From Aegilops tauschii subsp. strangulata (taxonomy: Eukaryota > Streptophyta > Magnoliopsida > Poales > Poaceae), in contig NC_053036.3 in the NCBI RefSeq assembly GCF_002575655.3, positions 159,378,627-159,442,626 on the forward strand: a stretch of 64,000 nucleotides of DNA, in the 5' to 3' direction. A program made the translations under genes and the position numbers. Shown piece by piece: positions 1 to 12,806 of the stretch (within the stretch, counting starts at the first letter, position 1; every line of letters begins with the position of its first letter). Below the pieces are notes generated by a model. That model was not told the origin of the DNA, did no database searches, and saw only the letters and a program-made list of their open reading frames with translations.

Positions 1-1770
1 CCTTTGGAAATGAACTAAGTTAGACAACCTTTTATCTTCCAACTCTCCAAGTTGTTGTTTAGCTTGACCAACTAGCTCAGGGGTATCCAACACAGATTCC
101 TGGAGAAGGGGTGGTTTATTGGAAAACCAACTTGTTCACAAACTCAACATATCGGTCAGGGACAACCTGGTGGTACTTCCAAGAAGATATTTGGAAAATC
201 ACGATCCACCGACTTGTTATTAAGATCGAGAACAATCTTGCTTTTCAGGGCAAGATGATATGATCAACTGAGCAAGGGTTTGACAAAAATCCTAACTCAT
301 TGATTGAAGAGTGCACCAAAAATAAGGACTAGGTAGCACGATCAACCTCAGAATGGTGATTCGATAACCAACACGCTAAGGATGAAATTATTGTCCTTTA
401 ACTACCAAGCAACGGAGTTGCTAGGAGTATAGATTTCACACACCACGATTCACTTGTCAGTATTCCGGTTACAATAACACGGAGACCGAGGAATGAATAA
501 CGATGGCCAGAAGTATCACTGCAACAAGAATTCATGAGGGTTGGTGCAATCCTCATGAGATTCCTGACATAAAGAGGGTAATACTCGTAGGTAGAACAGA
601 ACAAAAGCTGGTTAGGCATTTGATCTGCGGAATACAACTACTTTGACCCAATCCCAGAGATGGACGAGGTACTGGAGTTTGTTTCTCCTAGTCATTCCGG
701 ATTAGAATGGCTTGACAGACCACAAGAATAATAGGCATCGATAACACAAATGCACAATTACTCCTGACTATCAATTGATAGACGAGGGCCAGAAAATAAC
801 TAAAGAGAGACAACTCAAAGGAACATATGTTTTTCTGAGTTGTGGATGCATAGATTAGTATGTCGAACCAAGTCCAACAAGTTTCTTCTAGATAACCCAT
901 GCAGAAAGGTAGGACTGGCAGAGTCACAATATGAATGGAGTACTCCTCAAGAGCGCCCTGGTTGTGATCTTTTGGTTAAAAGAACTTCTGCCATGATGGT
1001 TCATGGTATTGGAAGAATGAAATACCACGGACCTCGAGGACTAATGCAAAGGTTACTAATATCTTAAGGGAACTAGCAAACACTAGCTACACGAGTTAAG
1101 TAGAGTGAATCTTGGGTTCAAGAACCCAGAAATAGAATGCCTACTAACTAAATGGCATCACGGAATGCTTTCAAGAATAGTGGCCAGAATCATCACACTG
1201 GAGATGCAAGCATTGCTAGATTACTAAGTGGTCCTCTAAGACACCTAGGGTCATAATAATAACTACAACATATATGTCAAGGCAGCAGAGTACCTCAACT
1301 CAACGATTAGTGTGGTTAATCTGGCCCAAAGGGAACATCGAGAACGGAAAGAAGGGATTTGCAACTGCGTCAGATTATTTAGAAGCCTGGGATGCTCGGA
1401 CAGCATAACGGCTGTAAATGCTCAAAGGATTTGAGACATCCTACAAAATGGTGGCATAACCACTCAACAACATCATATCAAGGTTCCAAGTCCAACTAAC
1501 AACACACTGTAGTGGTAGAAACTGAACTGAGGCTTGAGACCAACAATCCTATGAGTCTACGGATTAGTAACACGTGATCCTGATAGAAAGATGAGAAGCC
1601 TAGTTCTTAATCCCCGTAGAATGAGAAGAGGGTGACTCAGATTAGAGGGCATAAGGTAAAGGAGTAAAAAGAGCCTTACGTTCCCTTCCACAATCAATTC
1701 CCTTACATAACTAAAGCATTTCTAGACTCAACTTCGACCAGTTTGGCTTGGTAATCCTACAGGCAGCCAG

Positions 1771-1782
1771 GCTCTGATACCA
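1771..1782 (-). promoter_or_regulatory. Primer binding site (tRNA-Met type)
   Basis: The plus strand reads GCTCTGATACCA, so the minus strand carries TGGTATCAGAGC, the standard plant initiator-tRNA-Met primer site. It lies 4 bases inside the LTR edge at 1787. This fixes the strand of the element and which side is internal. Confidence 0.85.
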
Positions 1783-1786
1783 ACAC

Positions 1787-4700
1787 TGTCGGGACCCCAA
1801 TTCTAAGTCACACCGATCTAGCCTGTAACACCTCATATCACTTTGCGGCCTCACGCACGGTATTCCCACGGGTGTCGCCTTACCATGGCCCGGGACCGTT
1901 TGCGCCTTTTGGCTCACGTATATGATAATGTCGCTAGCATCCATATGACAGAGAACCCGGGCCGACATGGCTAGTCGTGAACCCAAAGCGGCACTAACGT
2001 ATGGGGACAGGCATACATGAATCAACATCGAACGTGTCGGTCAGCAGCGTGCGAATCCGGGCTGTAGCACTGGGCTAACAGGACTCCGGTAACCCGGGCT
2101 GTAGCAGGCTAGGCAGGACTCCGGATGTCACCGCGTGACATTTCCCCTAAGGGACAGACACAGGAACGATATGAAACACGTGCCGGCCAGTCAAGTGTCC
2201 AGAGCAGTAGTGCTGGGCTAGCAGGACTCCGGTGAACCGGGCTGTAGCGGACTACTATGGCTCAAGGAGGCACTAGACTACATTTCCCCATAAGAGAGGC
2301 TGCTAAGGATAGACAACTAGATTGTCGGATCCCACACATACCAAGCATTTCAATCATACACACAATATGCTCGATATGTGCAGATACAACATGGCATCAC
2401 AACAAGACTCTACGACTCAGAGTATTTATTCATTAGGCCCCGAAGAGCCAGATATTACAAACATGGGTCTCATGACCCAACATTCAGAGCATACAAGTCA
2501 AAGCACATGCGGAAGCTCAACATGTCTGAGTACAGACATCTACAAATGAAAAAGGCTGAGAAGCCTGACTATTTACTAGATCCTGCCGAGGGCACAAGAT
2601 CGTAGCTGAGGTATCAGGCTAAACGTCGAAGTCCACACGGAACTACTAGCGAGACTGACGTCTCTCTGCAAAACATAAAATAGGCAAACGTGAGTACAAA
2701 TGTACCCAGCAAGACTTACATCAGAACTATCTACATATGCATCGGTATCAACAAAAGGGGTGGTGGAGTTTAACTGCAGCAAGCCAGCTTTGACTCGGTG
2801 GCTATCCTAAACTACGACTGCAAGTAACTCTTTTGAGGTGGCGCACACGAGTCCACATATTCATCATATCAATACTCCACTATGGATCCGCTCCCGTCTC
2901 CCTACGAGAACGCCATCCATAGCACTCACGCTTATCTTGCGCATTTTAGAGTATCCACTTTCACTTGTCTATGAACTGTTATAGGCAACCCAGAAGTCCA
3001 TTTCCGCGGACACGGCTATTCGAATAGATGATGTTAACCCTGCAGGGGTGTACTTCGTCACACACGCTCTCGCCACTTACCACCATGTACACGTCGTGTA
3101 CCTCGGCAACCTTCAAGCGGAAGCCTGGCGAGGGAGTCGGCCACAGCCTACCTAAACACTCAAGTCTCTAGTCCAGGTTTATCGCCTATTCAGGTTCCAT
3201 CCGCAGGGAGTCCGGCCGAGGTTTCCACATACGGCCCCGAACGATGTGTGCGGGGTTCCGGGACACCAAACGGGCGCCCGGCATGCCCGGCCACGTGCCT
3301 ATCGCATCACAGCCCACCCCTCCGGTCAGCGCTGCCCACGGCCTCCAGCATACTACAAACACCAGAAACTACTTGCAACTCCTGGACAGAGGACAAGGGT
3401 GATTAAGAAGCCGAGAGGGTCCATTGGTTTCGGGCCCAATGCGGGGTAGTAACTGTATCATGGATCACAAACACAGAACTCAGTTCCTGAGGACGGCTGC
3501 AATGAGACAACCCACCATGTACTCCTACATGGCCTCTCACCGCTACCTTTACCAAATCGTGTTCACACACCTAGCTCACACACAGTAGGACATGTTCATC
3601 ACCATTCCAACTCATCCCCGATGAATCAGACCCGACTCAACTCTAAGCAGTAGTAGGCATGACAAACAAGCATGAATGAGTAGGCACATCAGGGCTCAAA
3701 CAACTCCTACTCATGCTAGTGGGTTTCATCTATTTACTGTGGCAATGACAGGTCATGCAGAGGATAAGGGGTTCAACTACCGCAACAAGTAACAGTTGAA
3801 TCGTTGTTGTCCTAATGTAGTAAAAGAGAGCAGGAGCGAGAGAGTGGGATTGTATCGGAATGAACAAGGGGGGTTTTGCTTGCCTGACACTTCCGAAGAT
3901 AGTATAGTTCTTCATCGGTGTCATCGAACTCATCGTCGGATTCACGGCTATCGAGAGGGGACAATCACCGGCAAACAAGGAAGAACACAATCAATGCAAT
4001 GCAACAATTATGATGCATGATTATGACATGTCAAGAATGTTATGATTTACACTAATGCATCTAGCAACAGTTTAAATGAGGTCCATATGAGCTAAGGGTT
4101 CATATGCAAACTCCATATTTAGCATTTATAATGTCATTATCATGTTTTCACCTATACAGCAGGTATAACTTAGTTTGACATGCATGAAAATGATACAGAT
4201 GGATAGATTGCATTTTTCTGATAATTTTTCATATATAAATTATTTCATTCTGAGCTACGGTTGATTTTATATGATTTTTTAGAAGTTTATACTATTTTCT
4301 GGAATTTTCTGAATAAACTTAAATCCAGATAATGCTTTACTGCATCAGCCTGACGTCATCACTGCGTCAGCGAGTCAACGGGCTGGCCAGGGTCAAACCT
4401 GACCCGTGGGACCTGCCTGTCAGTGACTAACCTAACTAATCCAAATTAATTAGCGCTAAACTAATACTAATCTAGTTTAGTTAGGAGCATGGGCCCACAC
4501 GTCAGTGACTCAGGGGGAGTCAAACTGGGGTCAAACTGGATCAAACGAGGTCAAACCTGCCGGCGACTCGACGCCGGCGAGGCCCGAGACGGCGGCGCGG
4601 CTTGGAAAGCGCCCACAGGGCACGGACGAGGCCGTTCTTGGGCTCATTGGAGAGCTCTTGCAGGCGCGCGTCGAATGGTGGTAGTGGCTGGGCCTGTGGT

Positions 4701-5945
4701 GACCGGAGTCGACGGCGGCGAGCTCTTTCGCGGCCGCCGGAGTTCGGGTGGGTGCGGGGTTAGCGCTGCGGCTTGCAAACAAACGGGCTATCGCGCTAGA
4801 GTTGCTCTACGGAACGTCGCGAGTGCAACGGACGCACGCGCGGGGCCATTTGGTCGCCGGAGCCACGGCGGCGACGAGCTCATGCGGCGGCGAGCTTCGG
4901 GCACGGTGGCTAGTCTAGCTAGAGCTCGAAATCGAGCACGGGAGTAGGGGGAAACGGTTCAGGGGCTCACAGTGATCTCAAGGAAGGACTCAGCGGGCTC
5001 GGGGAGGCGGAGACGGCGGCGAATCGACCGACGAGGAGCCTCGGTGGCCGGTGACGGAAACGGCGACGGTGGCGATGAAGCAGCGCGTCCGAGGCCGGGA
5101 GGATCGTCGAGGAGGAAGAAGCAGATGAGGCGGAGCTCTTGGGCAGCTCGGAGAGGCGAGGTGGTGGCGGTGGCCGCGGGTACGGCGATCGGCGTCGGCG
5201 AGCTCGCTCGGTGGCGCTCTGTTTTTGCGGGAGAGAGGGCCAGAGGGGAAAGTGAGAGAGAGGAGAGAGCGGTCGGGGCTGCGTGGCGTCGCGAGGGAGG
5301 CCCAGGGCGACGAGGGGAAAGCTGCAGGAAGCAGGAGGTGGCCGGGGCGCGTGCGTGCGCGCGTCGGGCACGCGCCGTCCTCCTGGCAGGGGGAGGAAGA
5401 CGACAGGGGAGGAGGAGGTGGGCTGGGCCGCTACAGTGGTGGGCTGGCCCCTCTGGTGGCTACACAGGTGAGGCCAGGTAAGCTCTCCCTCTCTTCTGTT
5501 TTCTAATTTGTTTTTGTTTTCTAATTATTTGCCTCTGTTTCGAGCTTAGGAAAAATACCAAGGCATTTCCTAAAATCCTAAAAATATTCATGGACACTTG
5601 CTGAATTATTTCGGTGGCCCAAAAATAGTTCCAACATTATTTGAACATTTAAATTATTTATAGTATTTAAATGCCCAAAAGTCAAATACAATAAGACTTA
5701 ATTCAAAAATCCAGAATGGCCTAGAAATAGGTGCATCATTTTTGGCAGAGGTTTTTTACCTTTATCAAAAATCATGAACATTTCTAAAGGGCATTTGGGT
5801 TCATTGAAAATATTGTTTATTTGAACCTAGTTGAATGCATTTGGTGCTAGGGTTTCAACATCCCCATTTCAAGTTTCTTTGAAAAAAAACATGATGACAT
5901 GAGGAACAAGCAAAGTCAAACAAGGGCTGATCTGGGGCTGTGACA
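1787..5945 (-). repeat. 5' LTR, 4,159 bp, of the minus-strand element
   Basis: The LTR begins TGTCACAGCC on the minus strand at 5945 and ends in CCGACA at 1787, giving the canonical TG...CA. It is heterogeneous: an AT-rich outer part, a GC-rich block at about 4490-5470, and a mixed inner part with short repeats containing 'gggctgtagc' near 2060-2250. The GC-rich block opens several long frames on both strands, which I treat as composition artefacts. The opposite LTR is not in the window, so the ends rest on the TG/CA termini, the adjoining primer site and the clean interruption of an exon. Confidence 0.7.
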
Positions 5946-8513
5946 GCCTTCTCCGCCTGTTCGGCCCGGTTCACCAGAGTAGCCTTCTCTTCGGCCCAAG
6001 CTTTCCGTTCAGCATCAAAGTCCGTCTTCAGCTTTTCTTGTGCAGCAATACTGGACACAAATTTGGCATTGGCCTTCCGGGTCTCAGTTTCTTGCGTCCT
6101 CAGCCGGGTCTTCAGATCAGAGATGTCAGCTTCAAACTTCTTGCAAGTAGCCTGCATAATTTCCGGGTTGTGGGATGAACAGTTATTATGCAATTTTAAA
6201 GTCCCAAGCACTTTCCAAGCAAAGACACTTGGCACTTGGGGGCTAATGCATATCGAACGTTTTCTATTTACAAATTGCCGGTTCAAGCGAGTTAGCCGAA
6301 ACTTAAGTCTACAACGTATTCTATCATAAGTCGTAGACTTGGGGGCTAGAGTATGGTAAGAATAACAAGATAACTATGCAGTAAGCAAGAAGAAAGAAGA
6401 ATAGTACCTCAGACTTCTGCTGAATCTGGTTCACCATGCCGATCTCCACATCCCGGCTCTTGTGCACTTGGCTGACATAGCCGGAGACGATCTCTCCGAT
6501 GTTCAGATTGGCGTAGTCGGTGAGGTCCAGATTAACCCGGCGGTGCTGTAGCAACTCCTCCTTGGCGGAGCACTTGGCCAGTGCAGTAGGTCTCCCCGGC
6601 TCAACAAACTCCGTCCGGGTGATTACCACGTCCGGGTCATTGACCGGCTGAGCCGAGCTGGAGGTCCCCGGGTTAGCAGAAGCCTCTGCAGTTGCCTTGT
6701 CGGTTGGAGTGGTGGCTTCGGGAGCGGAGGCAGCTGGCGGTTCTTGAGCTGCTACCTCCGGTTCAGGCAAGTCCGGCTCTTTGACCGGCTTGTTCTTCTT
6801 CGCCCTCTTGGTGAGCTTTGCCTGGGCACTGAAAGGACAAAAAGGTTAGTACAAAGGTATGAGCAAAGATAAGCACAACAAAGAGATGATCATTGTTACC
6901 CGGGTACGGTCTTGAAGGCCGGCAGGCTTGATTGCATCGAGTCACCAGAGGAGGGTGAGGTTTCCTGATAGTTTGAATCAGAAGAATTGAGCGGTTGACG
7001 TATAACACCCGCCAAAGGATGAAAAGGGTACAAGTCAGAGATAACCTTGGTTCGGCGTTTCCTCGATGCGTTGGGTAAGCCGGAGGAGAGGTCAGTGTCC
7101 TTGTTGGTCCTGGTGTGCCGCCGGCTCTCATGAGTCTGTTGCTTCAAAAGAAATTGAGGGTCTTGATAAGCTAAAGGATGAGAAAATCTTACTTTCCGGG
7201 TTACCCTTCGGACTTTCGGCCTTGGCAAGGGCTCCGAGTCGGAGGAAAGTATCATTACCTCTTCAACCACCGGGTTACTTGCTCCGGTATCATCCTGTTG
7301 ATGAATAGTATTGATAAGGTGGACAGAAATAAACAATGAATACAACAAGAGATTACAGGTTCAGGGGTTACCTCTGACTCGGAGTTGTCGCTTAGTTGCA
7401 GCAGCTCTGAAGCAGTAGGCCTACTTCCCTTCTTGCGGGGAGCGGCTCTCTTGGCGGCTTTCTTAGCCTTCCTGGCCTTCTTGGCCGCCTCATGGTCATA
7501 TTTGACCTTCCAGAATTTGTCATCAGCCTGAAAAATACAATGACGATTTTTTAAGGTCCGGATGAAAGCTATCTACGGAAGAAAATAAAATGTCCAGATC
7601 AGCGGCTTACCGCTGGGGCCGGGTTGGTCTTGCAGAAGGGGGCTAACCCGGTCCTCCCGCAGTCTGCCAAGCTCTCATTTAAAAGGGCCTTGGTCATGTC
7701 TTCAGCAACGTCTTCAGGAAGATCGTTACGGCTGTGTCGTAGGGGATCATCTTTCTGGCCTGTGTATTCACACATTAAGCCGGGGCGGCGGCTCAGGGGG
7801 ATCACCCGCCACGAGATCCAGACCCGGACCAGATCAATTCCGTTGAGACCATTGCCTAGGAGAGCCTTGATCTTGTTGATGGTGGGGAGCAGAGGTTGGC
7901 GCTCCGCCTGAGTTAACTTGTCAGACAGAGGGTGAGTCGGTTCCAGACGTAAAGGGCGAAAGCCGGGCAGCGGGTTCTCGTCAGCCGGCGACGTGTCTTG
8001 GCAATAGAACCACGTCTGGTTCCAGTCCTTTGGGTGACTCGGCGGTTCGTCGTAAGGGAAAAGGCAGTCTCTCCGTCGCTGAATAGAGATGCCGCCAAGT
8101 TCCAAGCTTGGCCCGTTGGCGCACTCGTTCTGACGGTTCAGGTAGAAGAGCTCTCTGAAGAGCAGCAGGCTGGGCTCCTCTCCAAGGTAGACTTCGCAGA
8201 ACACTTGGAAGTTGCATATATTGGACACCGAATTGGGTCCTATGTCTTGTGGCCGCAGGTCAAAGAAATTCAGCACGTCTCTAAAGAACTTTGAGCCGGG
8301 CGGTGCGAAGCCCCGGCTCATGTGATCCGCAAAAATGACCACCTCCCCATCCCTTGGCTGTGGTCTCTCCTCTGATGGGTCAGGGGCACGGTAGGACATA
8401 ACGTCCTTCTTAGGCAGGTAACCCAACTTCATGAAATCTGTTAAAGTCTCATCGGTGACGTTGGACCTCATCCAATTGCATGTGATGGGAGCTTTGGGAG
8501 CTTTGGGAGGCAT
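5946..8513 (-). CDS. Transposase_28-like antisense gene of copy 1, 5 coding exons visible, 3' end cut off
   Basis: Inferred coding exons on the minus strand are 8513-7611, 7527-7373, 7294-6900, 6828-6408 and 6151-5946, all with GT/AG borders and frames that join cleanly. The ATG at 8513 follows a 5'-UTR intron. The first exon (about 300 codons) matches the grass 'putative gypsy type transposon' (Transposase_28, PF04195) family as I recognise it, with a WNQTWFY segment and a conserved RPQDIGPNSV block. Exons 2-3 are Lys/Arg- and Ser-rich and suggest nuclear localisation. Exon 5 has many coiled-coil-like Glu/Lys/Ala heptads and is interrupted by the long-LTR element. No stop or frameshift is visible up to that point, unlike the copy in 10130-11826. 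The function of this family is unknown; a role in the retroelement life cycle is only a guess. Confidence 0.65.
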
Positions 8514-8529
8514 GGTGAAAGTCGGACGC

Positions 8530-9332
8530 CTATGATAAAAGGAAAATGTCCGGTTTAATTGAAAGCCGGAGGAAATTTACAGTTCAGTGTTTAAAGTGGC
8601 GGCTTATGGAGGGGCCTAATGACATATATCTAAGTGCATCAGGTTATCTAAGCCGTTGGTGTGCTTGAGAGTAATTCAAATCGTCTACAGCCTTGTTGTA
8701 AGTGAGCCGGAAAATTTTACGGCGCGTGGTTTCCTTTGAGCCGGAAGGTTCTACGGTGCGTGGTTTCTTTAAACCGGAATGTAAGCCGCCGTGACTTAAC
8801 GGGTGCAGTTTTCTACTAAGTGTGGTGAAAACAGGTTTCACACGTTGCAGCAAATAATTTGGATCAAAACGGTCGGCTAAAAGGAAAGTTTCTAGACCTA
8901 AAAACAGATGCAAAGGAAGTTCTTGGGCTCGAACGGAGCCTTTATGCAGTAAAAAGAGATCTATTCGCATTTGAAATGGGTGCTAAACGGCCGCCGCGTT
9001 GGTTCTATACTATCTTAAGATAAAGGAGAGGCGGTAAAAATGAAAACTACCAAGAACTCCCGAACGAAGGCGAAGAACGTGGAAGAACAGCAGGAGCTTA
9101 AACGTCGATCTATTCTACGAGGAGTAAGGAACTTACAGATGCAGATGTGCTGCGAGAGTTCGCCGCGTTTCTCTGGACGTTTCAGGGTGATGCCGCGGCC
9201 AAGGTTGATGAGGACGCGGAGCTCTGTTGCGGCGGCGACGGCGGCGGAGCTCGAGCAGCACGGGAGCAGCGAGAGGAAGGAGACGACAGAAGGGGGAGAA
9301 TGAGAAAGACCCGAGGGTCGGGCTACTTATAA
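8530..9332 (-). promoter_or_regulatory. Promoter, 5'-UTR and leader intron of the antisense gene (copy 1)
   Basis: On the minus strand a TATA box (TTATAAG, 9332-9326) is followed by a CT-rich leader typical of grass 5' UTRs. A GTAAGT donor after 9137 and an AG acceptor before 8529 predict a 607 bp leader intron ending 16 bases before the ATG at 8513. The same layout occurs in copy 2 (TATA 12546-12539, intron 12355-11839), which argues for a functional origin. A 44 bp imperfect tandem repeat containing 'gagccgga' lies within the intron near 8700-8790. Confidence 0.55.
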
Positions 9333-9612
9333 GGCCAGTCTCATAAGTGGGCGCGAGAAACGAGGAGGCCACGACGCGGTTATCTCGCTCGAGAGGCGCC
9401 TCGATTTTCGGGATGGCAGTAAAGATAAGATCCGTTGCGAATCTGGTGGAATCAAAATGGATTTAATGGAAGATGACATCACGGCGGATTACCCGGAGTC
9501 CAGAGGATGACATCACGCCGGGTTATGGCCTTCACACAATTGTAAGCCGGAGATTTTCTGTCGAAAGAGTTGAAGATTGACATGAGCCGGCTCAAATCAA
9601 TCTGGGGCCTAA

Positions 9613-10129
9613 TGTTGAGGATATAAACCTTAGAGTCACCCGCTAGAAGAGGCCGGGTTACTCGTAAGGGTCATCACTTGAAGCCCGGTGCCAAGCCTGA
9701 AGACGGTGGGCCAAAGATGGGCTTAAGACCCGGAGATGGCTTAAGGCCCGTAGTGATAAACCGCCGTATGGCGAGACTTGTAGTGTAAGGCAAGAATAGT
9801 TAAGAGTCCGAGCCGGACACTTTTATGAGCCGGCCGGGACTCTGTGGGCTGCTGGGCGTCAACCTCTCTATATAAAGGGACGACCCGGCAGCGGTTTAGG
9901 GACAAGAAAGATCTCATCCAGAGCCGGGATAGCAGTAAAGCTCCTTGGTCATCGAAACCCTAATCAATACCACCTCAACTGGACGTAGGCTTTTACCTTC
10001 ACCGTAAGGGGCCGAACCAGTATAAACCCTCATCTTCCTTGTCCCATTAACCCCTTCAAGCTTCCTAGTGGCGATGGCTCCACGACTAAGTCCTAGCTTG
10101 AGGACATCTGCCGTGACAATTCCACGACA
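9613..10129 (+). repeat. 3' LTR of copy 1 (LTR-A)
   Basis: The LTR is 517 bp, starting TGTTGAGGAT after a purine-rich tract and ending CCACGACA. A TATA box (TATATAAA, 9869-9876) and a 'taggcttttacc' leader motif mark a plus-strand Pol II promoter. By eye it is about 70-75% identical to LTR-B at 12807-13331, too divergent for the two to be the pair of a single insertion. Confidence 0.75.
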
Positions 10130-11826
10130 GTCTTGGCTTGGCGCTGAGAAAAAGATAGATATAAGGATCAAGTACAGTATGTAAAGATAACACATCAAGA
10201 ATAAAGACATGTGCATAGCTCACCCAGGAACTGTTTTGAGGGGTGGAAGCTGTGTGGTCGATGACTCGCCAGAGGATGAGTGAGAAGTACCCTGATAATT
10301 TGAATCAGACGGGTTAAGATGCTGGCGAAAACAACCTGCTTTTGGGTATGAATTATCAATGGGATAAGAGACCTCGGATCGGCGTTTCCGAACCAGACTG
10401 TTCGGTAAACCGGCGGAGGTAACTACCTGACCGTTGTGCCGGGTTGTACGGCGAGCCTCGTGCTGCTGCGTCTTCAAAAGAAAGTTTGGGTCCAAGTAAG
10501 CAAGAGGGTGAGAAAATTTTACTTTCCGGTTTGCTTGACGGATTTTTTATGTTGGCAGAGGATCTGAATCAGAGGAAAGAATGGTTACCTCTACGTCCTC
10601 AGCATGACTGCCTTCAGCGTCATCCTGATAATAATCATTGTCAATGAGATGTACGAAAAATGAACCAAGAGAGTCAAGTTCTACCTCTGGTTCCGGATTA
10701 CGCACATTGTCATCAGCTGGTAGATCGGAGGATGCGGTAGTCCTTCTCTTGGCAGGTTTCTTAACAACCTTGGTCTTTGGACGAACTGGCTTGACCGGTT
10801 TGTCTTGCGGCTTCACCGGTTTGTCTTGTGATGGTTTCTTGTTCCAGAACGGATCATCACCCTGTCAGAAAATAGTCACACTTTAAAAAGTATTTGGACA
10901 GAAGCAAATTCAGATACAAAGGATTATATGATTCTTACAGCTGGTGGTTTATTGAAGGTGCAGAAAGGGAGTAGTCCGGTTTGGGCACAGACGGCCTCCG
11001 GTTCGTTCAATATTTTCTTTACAGCCTCAGTGACTTCTTCGTCTGTCAGCTGAATGTCAATGTGTCGCTGAGCATCCTTCAAACTCCCCGTGCACTCACA
11101 CATCAAACCGGGGCGCCGGCTTAAGGGCAGAATACTCCAGCTTATCCAATAGCGAGCAAGATCAACTCATGTCAAACCATTTGCCATGAAGGCTCTGAGC
11201 TTCGATGATTGAGGAGCATAGTTGGCCCTCTCTCTTGCAGTCAGCCTCTGAGGGAAAGGGTGTGTGTTGCTCAGGCGTTCAGGGTGGTAACCCGGCAGGG
11301 GGTTTTCGTCAGACGGAGAGGTATCCATGCAGTAAAACCAAGTTTGGTTCCACTCTTTGGGGTGACTGTGGAGTTTGGGATGAGGGAAGGTGACTTCTTT
11401 CCTCTTCTGAACCGCCATTCCGCACAGTTCCGTATTGGGTCCATCTGAGAACTCGGTGCAACGGTTTAAGTGAAAGAAATCCTTAAATAGTTCGACTGTA
11501 GGTTCCTCTTGCAGATAAACCTCACAGAATACTTGGAAGTGGCAAATGTTGGTAACAGAGTTGGGACCGATGTCTTGAGGGCGCAACTGAAAATTGGCTA
11601 GTACATCTCGGAAATTTTTTGAACCAGGAGGGCTAAAACCTCATCCGAGATGATCAGCAAACACGATTACCTCTCCATCCTGGGGTGTAGGAGGATTTTC
11701 CGGGCCAGGGACCCTCCAGTGGATAACATCTTTCTTGGCTAAAGCGCCCGTTTTAACAAGGTTGTTTAATTGCTCCTCGGTTACTCGAGAGGGAGCCCAA
11801 TTGCATTCATAGACTTGTTTGGCCAT
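10130..11826 (-). pseudogene. Transposase_28-like antisense gene of copy 2, nonsense codons, interrupted in exon 4
   Basis: Exons inferred on the minus strand are 11826-10939, about 10862-10690, about 10628-10220 and 10143-10130. They match the copy 1 exons in order, phase and content, including the RPQDIGPNSV and WNQTWFY segments. Three in-frame stops are present: one about 60 codons after the ATG (near 11640), one at about 11169 after the 'ANGLT' segment, and one at about 10543 in exon 3. Exon 4 is cut after 14 bases by the LTR of copy 1. The second intron is only about 60 bp and stays open in frame. The start at 11826 follows a predicted 5'-UTR intron as in copy 1. Confidence 0.65.
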
Positions 11827-11838
11827 GACAAGGGAAAT

Positions 11839-12546
11839 CTGAAACATGATTATAGCCGGTTTAAGATTTACAGTGGACAGCTATACAGTGATATAAGGAT
11901 ACAAGCATATTGATAAACCGGAATCTGACGATGGAAACAGTGTAATGCATTGGCGGTTCAACAGGGGACTAATGGTATCTACTGGGTCATCATTCTGTAT
12001 ATGAAGTTAAACCGCCCTATCTGGTATTAAAGATGTCTAAGTGAAGGGAAAAACAGGTTTCACATCTTGCTATGGTAATTTCAGATCTACCGCGCGTTGA
12101 GAAAACAAAATATATTCTGACCTAAATTCCAGTGTACTAAAAGTTCACCAAGTTGAGATGAGTTGGATATCAAACAGGTGCTGAAACTACTACCGCGCAA
12201 GATCTATGTGGTTTAAACTACTACTGTGCGAGATCTATGTGGTTTTTGGATCTAGTCAATGGATATAAATAAGGGAAAAGAAGGGCGGCGACGAACACTC
12301 ATGAACGACAGAAACCCTAAGTGCAAATCTATGGTAAGAGAAAGGGGAGACTTACGGAAGCTGTTGAGCAGCGGCGGCGCGCGGAGGAGCTCTGGTACGT
12401 TCAGGTCGATGCAACGGCCAAGGTTGGTGCAGCAGTCGAAGGTTGACAGCGGCGGCCGAGGTCGAAGGTTTGGGCGTCGCGAGGATGACGATGACGCGAA
12501 GAGGCACGAGGGGGAAAATGGAAAGACCCCCTGGCCCTATTTATAA
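11839..12546 (-). promoter_or_regulatory. Promoter and leader intron of the antisense gene (copy 2)
   Basis: TATAAATA lies at 12546-12539 on the minus strand, followed by a GC-rich leader. A GTAAGT donor after 12356 and a TTTCAG acceptor before 11838 predict a 517 bp leader intron ending 12 bases before the ATG. The layout matches copy 1. Confidence 0.55.
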
Positions 12547-12806
12547 GGGAGCTAAACGACAGGCGCGAAAATCAAGGACCCGGATTTTTGGATATGAGGC
12601 GCAGCTGTCGCCTCGATTGTCGGAGGCTCATTAATGAAGGTGGGTTATACGCAGTTTTAAATGACAGGTGGCGTCACGGCAGTTTACCATGATCCTAGAA
12701 GATGATGTCATGGCGGTTTACAAGATTATATGAAGATATCAAAGAAGAAATTTTCTTAAAGTATTGAGGATTGACATGAACCAGTTCAAATCAATCTGGG
12801 GCCTAA

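Larger units (their letters stand above)
1..5945 (-). mobile_element. LTR retrotransposon with very long LTR (LARD-like), 5' part
   Basis: The part visible is the 5' LTR (1787-5945) and about 1.77 kb of adjoining internal domain (1-1770), read on the minus strand; the rest lies left of the window. A 12-base match to the initiator-tRNA-Met 3' end lies beside the LTR edge, as expected for a primer site. The internal stretch has no reading frame above about 105 codons and no gag motif I can recognise. LTRs over 4 kb with a non-coding interior are the hallmark of LARD elements such as the Sukkula family, but I cannot confirm the family. The element interrupts the last visible exon of the gene in copy 1 at 5945/5946, so it is younger than copy 1. 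The outer target duplication would be 5946-5950 but its partner is outside the window. Confidence 0.7.
5946..10129 (+). mobile_element. LTR retrotransposon copy 1 (3' part) with antisense gene
   Basis: This is the 3' end of a plus-strand LTR retrotransposon. It contains an antisense multi-exon gene (8513-5946), that gene's promoter region (8514-9330), a purine-rich tract just left of the LTR (9603-9612) and the 3' LTR (9613-10129). The left side is cut by insertion of the long-LTR element at 5945/5946. On the right the LTR ends inside exon 4 of the homologous gene in copy 2, so copy 1 inserted into copy 2. Extra antisense reading frames between pol and the 3' LTR are known from several large grass Gypsy elements; that this is such a case is inference. 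No gag or pol is visible because the 5' portion lies outside the window. Confidence 0.7.

Noticed and set aside
4489..5506. Overlapping long frames on both strands in the GC-rich part of the 4.16 kb LTR
   Set aside because: High GC removes stop codons on all frames; no domain, no splice signals, and the region lies inside an LTR.
7624..8294. Plus-strand and alternative minus frames over the Transposase_28-like exon
   Set aside because: They are shadows of the 8513-7611 exon, which has the conserved family segments.
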